DNA from: CAZCAQ01 sp964563965
GTDB lineage: Bacteria; Patescibacteriota; WWE3; UBA101185; UBA10185
Direction of reading: 5' to 3'
Assembly: GCA_964563965.1 (NCBI GenBank)
Contig: CAZLZI010000013.1
Span: 1 to 20,206 of the forward strand
Length of the DNA stretch: 20,206 nt
Shown here: positions 8,141 through 16,143 of the stretch, piece by piece
How the letters are laid out: every line of letters starts with the position of its first letter
Numbering within the stretch: the first letter of the stretch is position 1
Program-made: the position numbers and the translations under genes
Notes under the pieces: model-generated
Told to the model about the DNA's origin: nothing
Databases searched by the model: none
The model's input: the letters and a program-made list of their open reading frames with translations, nothing else

Positions 8141-8223
8141 ACACAATAATACTTCAATTCATAACTGATCCAGCAAACTAAGGCATTTTTTAAGAGTACA
8201 AAGGATATTCCAATTAATATTAT

Positions 8224-8258
8224 TTGAATTGTTGCAATAAAGATTGTATAGTTTCACC
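8224..8258 (+). promoter_or_regulatory. Leaderless-type promoter of the ArsR-like gene
   Basis: TTGAAT (8224-8229), a 17-bp spacer and TATAGT (8247-8252) are followed after 6 nt by ATG 8259. No Shine-Dalgarno sequence is present. The short inverted repeat CAATT (8211-8215) / AATTG (8227-8231) overlaps the -35 box and could be an operator, but it is too short to be convincing. Confidence 0.6.
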
Positions 8259-8555
8259 ATGTTAAATTACTACAAGATTTCAAAAGCAATGTCTGATACT
8301 AATAGAATTAAGATTCTTCATATGCTGTCAGAAGGTGAGTTGAATGTTACCAATGTTGCTGACAATTTAGATGTCGAAGAAAATTTAGCATCCCATCACT
8401 TAAGAGTTTTATCGACCTTAGGCTTCTTAAAGAGTGATAAGAAGGGCAGGGAAGTGTTTTACAGAATAAATAAACCAGGCATAGCAAGAGTGTTTAGAGG
8501 TATGTTTAAATCTAGTTTTCTTAAAGATCTCCTTACTGAACCAGTAGAAAAATAA
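8259..8555 (+). CDS. ArsR-like winged-helix transcriptional regulator
   Basis: The product has 98 residues from ATG 8259; the upstream TTG at 8244 is rejected because it lies next to the -10 box. The fold pattern is ArsR-type: SDTNRIKILHMLSEGELNVT, then VADNLDVEENLASHHLRVL (recognition helix with SHHL), then a wing with GREVFYRI. It contains no cysteine and lacks the ELCVCDL metal motif (ELNVTNV instead), so sensing through that thiol site is unlikely. It stands alone between the ATPase-like operon and the competence operon, with its own promoter. Its target is unknown; autoregulation or control of the flanking operons is possible. Confidence 0.88.
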   Translation: MLNYYKISKAMSDTNRIKILHMLSEGELNVTNVADNLDVEENLASHHLRVLSTLGFLKSDKKGREVFYRINKPGIARVFRGMFKSSFLKDLLTEPVEK

Positions 8556-8693
8556 TATTTTACCTTCACATAACGGGAAATATGCGTTTATTATTTAGAT
8601 TACGAGCACTTATTGACATTATAATTCGGTAATTATGCGGTAAAAACACTTGCTAATTAAACTAGACATATCCTTGTTTTATTAAGGCTAGTT

Positions 8694-9395
8694 TTGGTGT
8701 TTAACAAAGTAGTGCAGTATATAAATTTACACCTTATCAAACAGCTAGTTTTAGCTTATAAAACATATATCCTAGCCTTTATTGGTCTGATTATACTCTT
8801 TAGTGTTCTCATAGTAGGTAACCAGAGAGGGGAGTTACTAGACGCATCACCAACTAGCTCCTCTGACATCATCCAAAATAGTGACAAACCTAAGATATTT
8901 GTAGATGTTGAAGGTGCTGTTAGAAAACCTGGCTTGTATCAAGTCCAGGCTACAACTAGAGTAGGGGAATTACTTAAGTTAGCCGGCGGCCTTTTAGAGT
9001 CTGTTGATGCGTTCTATTTTTATAAAGCTGTAAATTTAGCTTCTGTACTTAAAGATGGAGACAAAGTATATATACCATTTGAATGGGAGTATTACGAAGC
9101 AACTGCTAGTACAGCTCTAGCAATAGATGAGTATATAATTCCGAAATACTCAAACTCACAAGAAGAAACACGGCTAGATGATACTGATAATCAGAGTGGA
9201 AAAAAAGACACAACTCTAAAAGTTAACGTTAATACGAGCTCTCAAGATGGATTAGATAGCCTAATGGGTATTGGTAGTGCTTATGCAACAAAGATTATCA
9301 ATTCCAGACCGTATAAAGACTTCAGTGAACTTGTTTCAAAGTCGGGAGTCCCTGCTGCAACACTTACTAAGATTCAAACTGACATAGAGTTTTAA
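8694..9395 (+). CDS. comEA: ComEA-like competence DNA-binding protein
   Basis: The product has 233 residues. An N-terminal membrane anchor (about 26-46, ILAFIGLIILFSVLIVGN) is followed by an SLBB domain (about 68-122, IFVDVEGAVRKPGLYQV then LLKLAGGL) and a C-terminal helix-hairpin-helix domain (about 173-233, VNVNTSSQDGLDSLMGIGSA). This is the standard ComEA architecture: the protein binds incoming double-stranded DNA outside the membrane and passes it to ComEC. No in-frame ATG lies near the start. TTG 8694 is preceded by TAAGG with 6-nt spacing; GTG 8697 is an alternative. It overlaps the next gene through TAATG. Confidence 0.9.
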   Translation: MVFNKVVQYINLHLIKQLVLAYKTYILAFIGLIILFSVLIVGNQRGELLDASPTSSSDIIQNSDKPKIFVDVEGAVRKPGLYQVQATTRVGELLKLAGGLLESVDAFYFYKAVNLASVLKDGDKVYIPFEWEYYEATASTALAIDEYIIPKYSNSQEETRLDDTDNQSGKKDTTLKVNVNTSSQDGLDSLMGIGSAYATKIINSRPYKDFSELVSKSGVPAATLTKIQTDIEF

Positions 9396-10402
9396 TGAAA
9401 CATCATTTAACTTTACTTGTACTACTTAGTATTGTTATTTTTCGACTTTCAACTGTACCAATCGTAAGTAGGGGAGAGTCAGTTAATGTTATTAATTCCA
9501 GTGACAAAGTCTTTTCACTTATACGCAAGAAATTATATCTCGATTTGCAAAAATTTTATCCAAGCCCACATGTGGAGTTACTCACAGGTACTGTTCTGGG
9601 ATTGAATGCCTTGAGCAGTGTCCCTACGTTTAACGACATCTTGCGTAAATCTGGAACAATCCACGTTGTGGTGGTTTCTGGCTTCAATATTGTTCTTTTA
9701 TTTAATTTTGTAGAGAACTTAGTTGGATCAATTTATAAATTTAGAAACTATTTATTTGCGTTAATCATAACGTTTGTATATGCGGTATTTACCGGGTTCG
9801 GCTATCCTGTAATTCGGGCTTGGATTATGTCAGCTTTGTCTTTTTCAACTAAATACTTGGGTTTAAGAGCTTCTCAATTACACATTGTTATGTTGACTGG
9901 TTTGGTTATGTTGATACTAAGCCCTCAGACATTGTTTGAGCTTAGTTTTCAGTTAAGCTTTCTAGCTGTAGTAGGTCTTATTGTTGTAGGACCTGTGGTA
10001 TCAAGCCGTATTGAGAAGTTCTATAGTGGAAAAAACTCCTTACTAAGTGATTTTTCAACTTCATTAGCTGCTCAATGTTTAGTATGGCCGCTTTTGTCAT
10101 ATAACTTCGGTACTATTAACATCATAGCGCCCTTTGTAAATGCCATTGTTTTATGGACAATCCCTAGAATTACGGTTTTAGGGCTAGTTGCGGTTTGTAT
10201 TGTGCAGAGTGCTATTCTTTCGTACCTATTAGCCTTTGCTATTTATCCATTTCTAGATTTTTTTGTTGAGGTTGTTACTATCTTTGCACGTATACCATTT
10301 GCTAACATAGCTTTCAAAATACCTTTATTAGCGTTACTAGTGTATTACAGTTCTCTATTTGTCTTACTAGCTGTGTATAATAGGTATTATGCTGAAGTAT
10401 GA
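9395..10402 (+). CDS. comEC: ComEC membrane channel domain (split gene, N-terminal part)
   Basis: The product has 335 residues and many hydrophobic segments. The Competence-domain landmarks are visible: TIHVVVVSGFNIVLL (family pattern H-x-x-x-I-S-G-x-H), GFGYPVIRAWIM, and LFELSFQLSFLAVVGL. ComEC forms the inner-membrane pore for single-stranded DNA during transformation. Here the protein ends after the membrane domain and a separate gene, overlapping by ATGA, carries the metallo-beta-lactamase part. The N-terminal soluble OB-like domain (DUF4131) found in many ComEC proteins is essentially absent. The two parts presumably assemble. Confidence 0.88.
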   Translation: MKHHLTLLVLLSIVIFRLSTVPIVSRGESVNVINSSDKVFSLIRKKLYLDLQKFYPSPHVELLTGTVLGLNALSSVPTFNDILRKSGTIHVVVVSGFNIVLLFNFVENLVGSIYKFRNYLFALIITFVYAVFTGFGYPVIRAWIMSALSFSTKYLGLRASQLHIVMLTGLVMLILSPQTLFELSFQLSFLAVVGLIVVGPVVSSRIEKFYSGKNSLLSDFSTSLAAQCLVWPLLSYNFGTINIIAPFVNAIVLWTIPRITVLGLVAVCIVQSAILSYLLAFAIYPFLDFFVEVVTIFARIPFANIAFKIPLLALLVYYSSLFVLLAVYNRYYAEV

Positions 10403-11184
10403 AATTTGTTCTGTGTTACTACCTAGCTTATCTGTGTTACTTTGTCTTTCTACAGCACAGGTTGCTAACACATGTGTATTTTCATTTTTTTAATGTGGGT
10501 CAGGGGGATGCTTCACTAATCTCTTCAAATGCTAATTTGCTTGTTATAGATGGTGGCCCAAACTATACCATAGATTATTATCTTGATAATCAAGTCCCCT
10601 TTTTTGCATGTTCGCTTGATTATGTAGTCATATCTCATCCCCACTACGATCATATTGCCGGACTTACTCGACTATTTAGAAGATGTACTGTTAGAAATGT
10701 TATTTACTACGCTTCAGACTATACATCTAAAGAGTGGGCTACTTTAACAACCCTTATGATAAATTCGCACAAATTACCTGCATATATGGGTAACAGTTTT
10801 AAGCTTTCAAACAAAGAAATGTTACATGTGCTTTGGCCACCAACAGGGTATGCGTGTGGCAATATAAATGATTGCTCGGTTGTTGTTAGTTACGAACTTA
10901 AACATACCGCTGTTCTCTATATGGGAGATATAAGTTCTACCATCACAAATCAATTAAAGCTTTATAAAAAACCCAGCCTCATTAAACTACCTCATCATGG
11001 TGCTAGGAACACACTCACTAGAGACTTTTTAACCAAGGTCTCCCCTTTTACTGGGGTTTTGTCCTTTGGAGTGCTTAACAAGTATGGACACCCCCACCTT
11101 GAAACACTCAAGATACTTGCGTACTTCAAGGCGCATGTAGTTAAAACTGTTGACGGAAGTTACTTAGTCAAGTTCAGATATTAA
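10399..11184 (+). CDS. comEC: ComEC-type metallo-beta-lactamase domain (split gene, C-terminal part)
   Basis: The product has 261 residues. A hydrophobic N-terminal segment (about 3-19) is a probable membrane anchor. The metallo-beta-lactamase core follows: FFNVGQGDASLI, DGG, the zinc motif SHPHYDH (H80, H82, D84, H85), the strand VLYMGDIS, then LPHHGARN and FGVLNKYGHPH. This is the domain at the C-terminus of full-length ComEC, proposed to degrade the non-transported strand. All metal ligands visible in ComEC homologues are retained. The ATGA overlap with the channel gene suggests co-translation. It is followed 15 bp later by argS with its own promoter. Confidence 0.88.
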   Translation: MKFVLCYYLAYLCYFVFLQHRLLTHVYFHFFNVGQGDASLISSNANLLVIDGGPNYTIDYYLDNQVPFFACSLDYVVISHPHYDHIAGLTRLFRRCTVRNVIYYASDYTSKEWATLTTLMINSHKLPAYMGNSFKLSNKEMLHVLWPPTGYACGNINDCSVVVSYELKHTAVLYMGDISSTITNQLKLYKKPSLIKLPHHGARNTLTRDFLTKVSPFTGVLSFGVLNKYGHPHLETLKILAYFKAHVVKTVDGSYLVKFRY

Positions 11185-11199
11185 TGTTAAAATTTGATT
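11185..11199 (+). promoter_or_regulatory. Leaderless-type promoter of argS
   Basis: An extended -10 box (TG at 11185-11186, one base, then TAAAAT at 11188-11193) ends 6 nt before ATG 11200. The -35 region falls in the end of the preceding gene and is weak. There is no Shine-Dalgarno sequence. The spacing fits the other leaderless-type starts in the window. Confidence 0.55.
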
Positions 11200-13131
11200 A
11201 TGTTAGATCAAATTCAAACAATCAAAGAGCTAGTTGCTTCTTGTGTGAAAGATGAATTTGGTGTAGTTATTGATGCCCACCTAGTGGAAGTTGAATCTCC
11301 TGCAAATGACTCGTGGGGAGACTATTCGACCAATATTGCAATGACTTTAGCGAAGACCTTGAAGCAGTCGCCAATGATCATTGCTAATACTATCTGCTAT
11401 AGGGTTAAGAAGAGCAGTCCTACGTTTACATATAAAGGTAAGCCTACTCAAATATTTGAAGATGTAGAGGCTGTTAGTCCTGGTTTTATTAACTTCAAGT
11501 TTTCAAGGGAGTGGTTACTTAATGTGCTCAATCAGGTCATAAGCTTGGGGTCGCGTTATGGGTCAGTCAGTTTAGGCAATGGTAAAGTAGTTGCCTTGGA
11601 GCATTCCAATGTGAATCCAAATAAAGCCCCACACATTGGTCATTTAAGAAACGCGGTAATTGGTGAGTTCATTGAACACGTCTATGAATTCTTGGGGTAT
11701 AACGTTCAGGTACAATACTACTCGAATGATATCGGTGTACAAGTTGCTACTTCCTATCTAGGTACTTTAAAGTGCAAGGATATAAAACAAGCTAACTATG
11801 CCCGTATCGATTATTATGCTTGGGATGTTTATGCTGAAATTTCGGAACTACTTGCAACTAATCAAGCTTTAAAAACAGAACTTGAACATATTCTAATACA
11901 AGTAGAAGATCCAACTACTATAGTGGCAAAAGAGGTTGCCCAGCTGGCTGACTTAATTTTAACTGCGCAATTGGAGACATTCTCAAGGTTACTTATTACT
12001 TATGATGTAATAGTGCATGAACGAGATATTTTATATCTCAAAATGTGGGATGAGTGTTTCTCTCTATTGAAAGAAAATCCAAATGTTTATTTAGCCACCG
12101 AAGGAAAATCAGAGGGCTGTTGGTTAATAAGATTTGCTAATACTTCAAATAGCGAAGATTATGAGCAAGATAAAATTATTGTTAGATCCAATGGGGTGCC
12201 CACTTATACAGGGAAGGATATAGCGTATCATATGTGGAAATTCGGTCTGTTAAATAAAGACTTTTCATATAAGTTATTAAATACTAGTACCCAAGACAAG
12301 CCCTTGTGGGAAACGACAACTACACCATCACGAGAAAAAATTAGTTTTTCAAATGCAGACATAGTTATAGATGTCATAGATCAAAAACAAACTTATGCAA
12401 TTGGTGTTGTAAAACAAGCGTTAAGTTTTCTAGGTTATGACAATCATGCCCAACATATGCATCATGTCAATTACGGTTTTGTATATTTGTCCTCCTCAAC
12501 TGCCAAGCTTCTTGGAGTAACTATTGATGATACAAAAGAACAGTATGCGATGAGTGGAAGAAAAGGGGTAGGCATAAAAGTATTGGATCTTATAGAGATA
12601 GTTGATACAAAAGTAGCTGAGTTATTTGGATCTTTTAGCAATGCAAAGGAAGTTACACTCGGGGCAGTGAAGTTTGAATTCCTCAAATATAATACATACA
12701 ATGACATAGTCTTTGATCTGGACTCCTCTCTAAATATCAAAGGCTTTTCTGGACCGTATTTACAATACACCCATGCAAGAGCTGCATCCCTACTTGCCAA
12801 GTCAACCATTCAATTAAGCCAGGGTCTGCTGGAGGGGATTTTAGATAGTGTGCCTTTTGATATCTCGGATTTAGAATGGTCTATTTTAAGACATATAACG
12901 AAGTTTGATGATGTTATTGTGCGCAGTGCGTATGATTTCTCACCAAACATGCTATGTGAATACTTATTTAAACTTGCCAAGCTATTTAACACTTTTTATA
13001 ACGACATGCCTGTATTAAATGCAAATCCATCAGAATTGAGAGATTTTAGACTTTTTATAACACAGAGTACTAAAATAGTATTAAACACAGGGTTAAGTTT
13101 ACTTGGCATTGCTTCGCCGGAGAAATTATAA
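11200..13131 (+). CDS. argS: Arginyl-tRNA synthetase
   Basis: The product has 643 residues from ATG 11200; TTG 11194 lies directly behind the -10 box and is less likely. Class I synthetase signatures are present: HIGH at 145-148 within NVNPNKAPHIGHLRN, and MSGRKG at 451-456, the ArgRS form of the KMSKS loop. The N-terminal Add-1 domain (about 1-110) and the C-terminal helical anticodon-binding domain (SGPYLQYTHARAASLL onward) are both there. It charges tRNA-Arg with arginine. The next gene begins on the base after its stop codon, so the two are probably cotranscribed. Confidence 0.96.
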   Translation: MLDQIQTIKELVASCVKDEFGVVIDAHLVEVESPANDSWGDYSTNIAMTLAKTLKQSPMIIANTICYRVKKSSPTFTYKGKPTQIFEDVEAVSPGFINFKFSREWLLNVLNQVISLGSRYGSVSLGNGKVVALEHSNVNPNKAPHIGHLRNAVIGEFIEHVYEFLGYNVQVQYYSNDIGVQVATSYLGTLKCKDIKQANYARIDYYAWDVYAEISELLATNQALKTELEHILIQVEDPTTIVAKEVAQLADLILTAQLETFSRLLITYDVIVHERDILYLKMWDECFSLLKENPNVYLATEGKSEGCWLIRFANTSNSEDYEQDKIIVRSNGVPTYTGKDIAYHMWKFGLLNKDFSYKLLNTSTQDKPLWETTTTPSREKISFSNADIVIDVIDQKQTYAIGVVKQALSFLGYDNHAQHMHHVNYGFVYLSSSTAKLLGVTIDDTKEQYAMSGRKGVGIKVLDLIEIVDTKVAELFGSFSNAKEVTLGAVKFEFLKYNTYNDIVFDLDSSLNIKGFSGPYLQYTHARAASLLAKSTIQLSQGLLEGILDSVPFDISDLEWSILRHITKFDDVIVRSAYDFSPNMLCEYLFKLAKLFNTFYNDMPVLNANPSELRDFRLFITQSTKIVLNTGLSLLGIASPEKL

Positions 13132-14025
13132 ATGTTTAAACGCCATACATATGATAAACCAAAAAAGCCTTCGTTTACTAAACGTATGTTTAGATCAAGT
13201 ATATCTACTGTAATAATTGCATCCTTTGTCTTATCCGTAACGTATGGTGTTAAATTCTTAGCCGAAAAAAATCCTCGAATGGCTTTGTATGAGTATACTC
13301 GGAGTGTTCCACAAGACTCGAAAGTTGGNNNNNNNNNNNNNNNNNNNNNNNNNNNNNNNNNNNNNNNNNNNNNNNNNNNNNNNNNNNNNNNNNNNNNNNN
13401 NNNNNNNNNNNNNNNNNNNNNNNNNNNNGGTGATCATACAGATTTAGGCTTATTACCGGATTTACAAAAAGCAAAGGCTATACTCGATGAAAGCAGTATT
13501 AATTACTATGCAATTCCTGGAGACAGAGATTTATGGGAAACCACTGGACCTGAGAATTTCATAGAAGTATTCGGCACAAATAAGCATACTTTTACACTTG
13601 GGAGAATCAAATTTGTTGTACTAGATAACAGCAGAAACTTTTCAAAGATCCCAGAGGAAGATGTTGAGTGGTTCAAAAAAGAAGTGGTTGACGCTTCGTT
13701 TGTAGTTTTATCTCAACCTATTTATCATCCTTCAAATAAAGTTATGGGGAACTTTGAAGGTGAGAACATAGTTTCAGTTCGAGCACAGGCTGATGAGCTG
13801 CTTGAGCTTATTAGACAAAGTAATGTCAAAGCTATAATTGCAGGTGATCATCATCTATCCTCAGAGGTATTGGATCCGCAAAAACCAGAACTAGTACATT
13901 ATGTTATAGGAGCTATAACTCGAGAGATCAATGATAAGCCTCAATCAATACTCCAAACCTCGCGCATTTCAATCTTAGAAGTATTTGCGAATGGTACTTT
14001 CAAGATGCGTGAAGAACTTCTTTGA
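13132..14025 (+). CDS. Membrane-anchored calcineurin-like phosphoesterase, interrupted by assembly gap
   Basis: An N-terminal membrane segment (about residues 24-44) precedes the gap. Downstream are metallophosphoesterase motifs: GDHTDLG (motif II, GDxxDxG), PGDRD (the GNHD motif in variant form), FVVLDN, the histidine in SQPIYHPS, and IIAGDHH (variant of GHxH). Motif I (DxH) is not visible and should lie within the missing bases. The domain is expected outside the cytoplasmic membrane; substrate unknown. Because the 100 N are a placeholder, true length and even frame continuity across 13329-13428 are unverified. ATG follows the argS stop directly. Confidence 0.75.
   Translation: MFKRHTYDKPKKPSFTKRMFRSSISTVIIASFVLSVTYGVKFLAEKNPRMALYEYTRSVPQDSKVXXXXXXXXXXXXXXXXXXXXXXXXXXXXXXXXXXGDHTDLGLLPDLQKAKAILDESSINYYAIPGDRDLWETTGPENFIEVFGTNKHTFTLGRIKFVVLDNSRNFSKIPEEDVEWFKKEVVDASFVVLSQPIYHPSNKVMGNFEGENIVSVRAQADELLELIRQSNVKAIIAGDHHLSSEVLDPQKPELVHYVIGAITREINDKPQSILQTSRISILEVFANGTFKMREELL
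13329..13428. other. Assembly gap of 100 N
   Basis: Exactly 100 N stand in the sequence, the conventional placeholder for a scaffold join of unknown length. It interrupts the phosphoesterase gene, so the sequences on either side may be separated by more or fewer bases. Confidence 0.98.
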
Positions 14026-14059
14026 CACCTTTGCTTTAAGTTTGTTATGATCAGCACGT
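14022..14059 (+). promoter_or_regulatory. Promoter of ndk, leaderless-type
   Basis: TTGACA (14022-14027), an 18-bp spacer and TATGAT (14046-14051) precede ATG 14060 by 8 nt. This is the best -35/-10 pair in the window. It overlaps the stop codon region of the phosphoesterase gene. No ribosome binding site fits between promoter and start. Confidence 0.7.
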
Positions 14060-14644
14060 ATGATACAAAGATCATTAGTACTCCTAAAACAAGATGCCAT
14101 TAAACGTGGTATTACAGGAGAGATAATTCACCGGCTAGAACGTACTGGGCTTAAAATCATCGGACTTAAATTAATCAATCCTACTGAAGAACTGGCTAAG
14201 CAGCATTATTTGACTACTGATGCTAATTTACGCGCTATGGGAGAGAAGACCCTTGCTGATTGCTTAGAGAATAATATTGATCCCGTAGAAAATATGGGTT
14301 CTGATGATCCACTTATTCTAGGAAGAACTATTTGGGACTGTAACGTGCAGTTTTTAAAATCAGGCCCAATAATTGCTATGGTTTTTGAAGGCCCTTACGC
14401 AATAATGAATATTCGCAACATAGTAGGACATACTGTACCTGCAAAAGCAGTTCCAGGTACTATAAGAGGGGATTTTGCACTCGATACAGCAGTTACAGCA
14501 AATAAAAGAAAAAGATCCATTTATAATTTAGTACACGCATCAGGTAATGTGGAAGAGGCTGAAAGAGAAATAAATCTTTGGTTTTCACCAGATGAGTTAC
14601 TAACATATAAAAGACTGCACGAAGATTTCTATAGTTATGCCTAA
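14060..14644 (+). CDS. ndk: Nucleoside diphosphate kinase, enlarged form
   Basis: The product has 194 residues; typical bacterial NDK has about 140. The N-terminus RSLVLLKQDAIKRGITGEII, the segment VGHTVPAKAVPGTIRGDFAL, and the active-site region NLVHASGN with phosphohistidine H159 are diagnostic. The extra length comes mainly from an insertion of about 45 residues (about 55-100, including DANLRAMGEKTLADCLENN) before the strand IIAMVFEGPYAI, plus a few residues before the active histidine (VTANKRKRS). The enzyme transfers the gamma phosphate of ATP to other nucleoside diphosphates. It has its own strong promoter, and the membrane protein 11 bp downstream is probably cotranscribed. Confidence 0.93.
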   Translation: MIQRSLVLLKQDAIKRGITGEIIHRLERTGLKIIGLKLINPTEELAKQHYLTTDANLRAMGEKTLADCLENNIDPVENMGSDDPLILGRTIWDCNVQFLKSGPIIAMVFEGPYAIMNIRNIVGHTVPAKAVPGTIRGDFALDTAVTANKRKRSIYNLVHASGNVEEAEREINLWFSPDELLTYKRLHEDFYSYA

Positions 14645-14655
14645 GAGGTATTAAC

Positions 14656-15279
14656 ATGCTTAAAAAACTACTTGTCACCATAGCTATTATCTTGTCAATT
14701 GTCATTCCAACCATACTTTATTGGTATAATAAACACCGATATGATTGGGTTTCAAATTATGAAGAATGTCTTTCAGGTAGGTTTAATCTTGAAGAGACAT
14801 CTCCATCAAGATGCACTCTTCCTAATGGTAAATTCTTTATTGAGGATAGAAAAACACCAGGGGATAACATGAAATCTCTGCCATTTAGAACTCTTCTTAC
14901 AGGTGCTGATATACCAACTATGTATGAGGAGCGTCCGCAAGAAAACATTCTTACTTTCTTTAACGACAAGGAGCCATTCAATTCATTTTTGGCAGAAAAG
15001 AACATAGATCTACGTGAGCAGGTAGACTTTGCAACCAATACTGTGGTTGTTCTATTTGATGTTCTTCAGCCTACTTTAGGGTATTCTGCAAACTTAATAG
15101 ACTATCAAGTTTTAAATACTGGCAAGTATGTCTTTGAGTTACAGAGGCTTGTACCAAACAGCGAATGTATGCAGGCGCAAGCAATAACTAGACCATTTGT
15201 CATAGCGGTTATCGATAAGATGGAAGCTACTGAAGGGCAGATAAAAGTAAAGATCGAAGAATACAATCCCTGTAAATAA
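14656..15279 (+). CDS. Membrane-anchored protein with C-x(n)-C motif and PrcB-like C-terminal domain
   Basis: The product has 207 residues with an N-terminal membrane segment (about 4-24). Residues about 32-62 contain NYEECLSGRFNLEETSP, then RCTLPNGKFFIED. This two-cysteine pattern (C39, C53) resembles a small extracytoplasmic motif common in CPR proteins of unknown role. The C-terminal part (TNTVVVLFDVLQPTLGYSA, then the strand KYVFELQRLVPNSECM, then TRPFVIAVIDK) resembles the PrcB_C protease-complex domain; this match is from memory and not certain. AGAGGT lies 6 nt before the ATG, a normal Shine-Dalgarno site, as expected for an operon-internal gene after ndk. Confidence 0.7.
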   Translation: MLKKLLVTIAIILSIVIPTILYWYNKHRYDWVSNYEECLSGRFNLEETSPSRCTLPNGKFFIEDRKTPGDNMKSLPFRTLLTGADIPTMYEERPQENILTFFNDKEPFNSFLAEKNIDLREQVDFATNTVVVLFDVLQPTLGYSANLIDYQVLNTGKYVFELQRLVPNSECMQAQAITRPFVIAVIDKMEATEGQIKVKIEEYNPCK

Positions 15280-15453
15280 TACATGTTACTCTAATTACTC
15301 GTGTCTCATTAAACTCGCTATTTTTGTTGGTTCAGGTTCTAGCTCCGATTAAGGTTCACAGATTCAAGAATCAACTACTGGTCCAAAGTATAAACTCCTC
15401 TTGCTTACAACATCAGGTTTAGGATTTTAAGTTACATGTGGGCTGTGACATGG
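15280..15453. other. Non-coding stretch at the core/accessory boundary
   Basis: I see no open frame, tRNA or clear terminator here. The only structure is a short hairpin, GATTC AA GAATC, near 15361-15372, with no T-run after it. It lies between the convergent PrcB-like gene and the minus-strand Cys-containing membrane protein. Confidence 0.5.
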
Positions 15454-15984
15454 TTAAAAGTGTGGCATTGTACTTTTACCTTTGATTTCGTATAGGTACT
15501 GTGCTGGGTTGGTATTATTATCTACTGTAAAACAAAATTCGTATAGTGAGTCTGTACAGAGAGGGGGTGCCGAGATACAAGTCCTGTTTTTTATTGTTTT
15601 TTGAACAAGCTCCTTTTTCTTGTAGAAATTACCATCTGCTCCTTGAGATTCGAAAATTTCTATAAAAATACCGTCGTTGTATATATTAATTAGTTTAGCT
15701 TTCATATCTGCAACGCAATCATCTTCAGGTGAGAAGTTAAAAACATCTCCTATTTTTAAAATTGTTCCATCTAAATTTATTTTAGGCATTGATTCTTTTT
15801 TGCTACCTTTGGTTGGAGGAAGTGTTGGACTTAATTTATAGCAAGTGGTTTGGATGCCGATGCATTTATTGTTAAGCTTTGCACCGTAGCATACGCACGA
15901 GCCTTCAAATCGTTCAGATTTGTACATTGAGAAATAGATGCCGGCGAGTATAAGAGGTACAGTGATCAAGGCTAATCTTTTCAT
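15454..15984 (-). CDS. Unrecognised Cys-containing membrane-anchored protein
   Basis: The product has 176 residues from ATG 15984. A longer frame from 16098 would run through repeat A and add a non-coding-looking N-terminus, so it is rejected. The sequence starts with a signal-anchor (MKRLALITVPLILAGIYFSM). A cysteine cluster follows (CVCYGAKLNNKCIGIQTTCY), then a Pro/Ser/Thr linker, then a domain with IGDVFNFSPEDDCVADMKAK and three or four further cysteines. Disulfide-stabilised and extracytoplasmic is the likely state; function is unknown. TATTAT (15993-15998 on the minus strand) ends 8 nt before the ATG, the leaderless pattern. Leftmost member of the cassette-like block. Confidence 0.72.
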   Translation of the reverse strand: MKRLALITVPLILAGIYFSMYKSERFEGSCVCYGAKLNNKCIGIQTTCYKLSPTLPPTKGSKKESMPKINLDGTILKIGDVFNFSPEDDCVADMKAKLINIYNDGIFIEIFESQGADGNFYKKKELVQKTIKNRTCISAPPLCTDSLYEFCFTVDNNTNPAQYLYEIKGKSTMPHF

Positions 15985-16047
15985 TTGATTAAATAATACA
16001 TTAGAAACTAAGTTATAAATATATGGATTACCTAGGAGTTTAAAGTA

Positions 16048-16088
16048 TGGCGGGGTGCATGGGATGCACTTGGAACTTTTTTTCAAAC
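16048..16088 (+). repeat. Dispersed G-rich repeat, copy A
   Basis: It begins TGGCGGGGTGCATGGG, continues ATGCACTTGGAAC, and ends in T7. It matches copy E at about 36 of the first 40 positions. It contains a perfect hairpin, GTGCAT GGG ATGCAC (16056-16070). It lies upstream of the S66 peptidase gene and of the minus-strand Cys-containing gene. Confidence 0.85.
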
Positions 16089-16131
16089 CAATAGTCACAT
16101 TTTTGTTATTTATTTTGTTGTAGGAGTAAGA

Positions 16132-16143
16132 TATATTCCCTAT
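16132..16143 (+). promoter_or_regulatory. Leaderless-type -10 box of the S66 peptidase gene
   Basis: TATATT (16132-16137) ends 6 nt before ATG 16144. The -35 region (16109-16114, TTTATT) is poor. An AGGAG at 16122-16126 is 17 nt from the ATG, too far to act as a normal Shine-Dalgarno site. Confidence 0.45.

Noticed and set aside
13132..14025. Phosphoesterase as a continuous verified gene
   Set aside because: The frame across the 100 N is arbitrary because the gap length is a placeholder; only the two flanking parts are supported.
15320..15380. Possible tRNA remnant (GGTTC-like segments)
   Set aside because: No cloverleaf, acceptor stem or anticodon arm can be assembled.
15430..15478. A sixth copy (F) of the dispersed repeat at the end of the Cys-rich gene
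   Set aside because: Some similarity (GCATTGTACTTTT on the plus strand) but the G-rich block is not preserved and most of it is coding. Too weak to count.
15985..16098. N-terminal extension of the Cys-rich protein to ATG 16098
   Set aside because: It runs through repeat copy A and precedes the -10 box; ATG 15984 starts directly with a signal-anchor.
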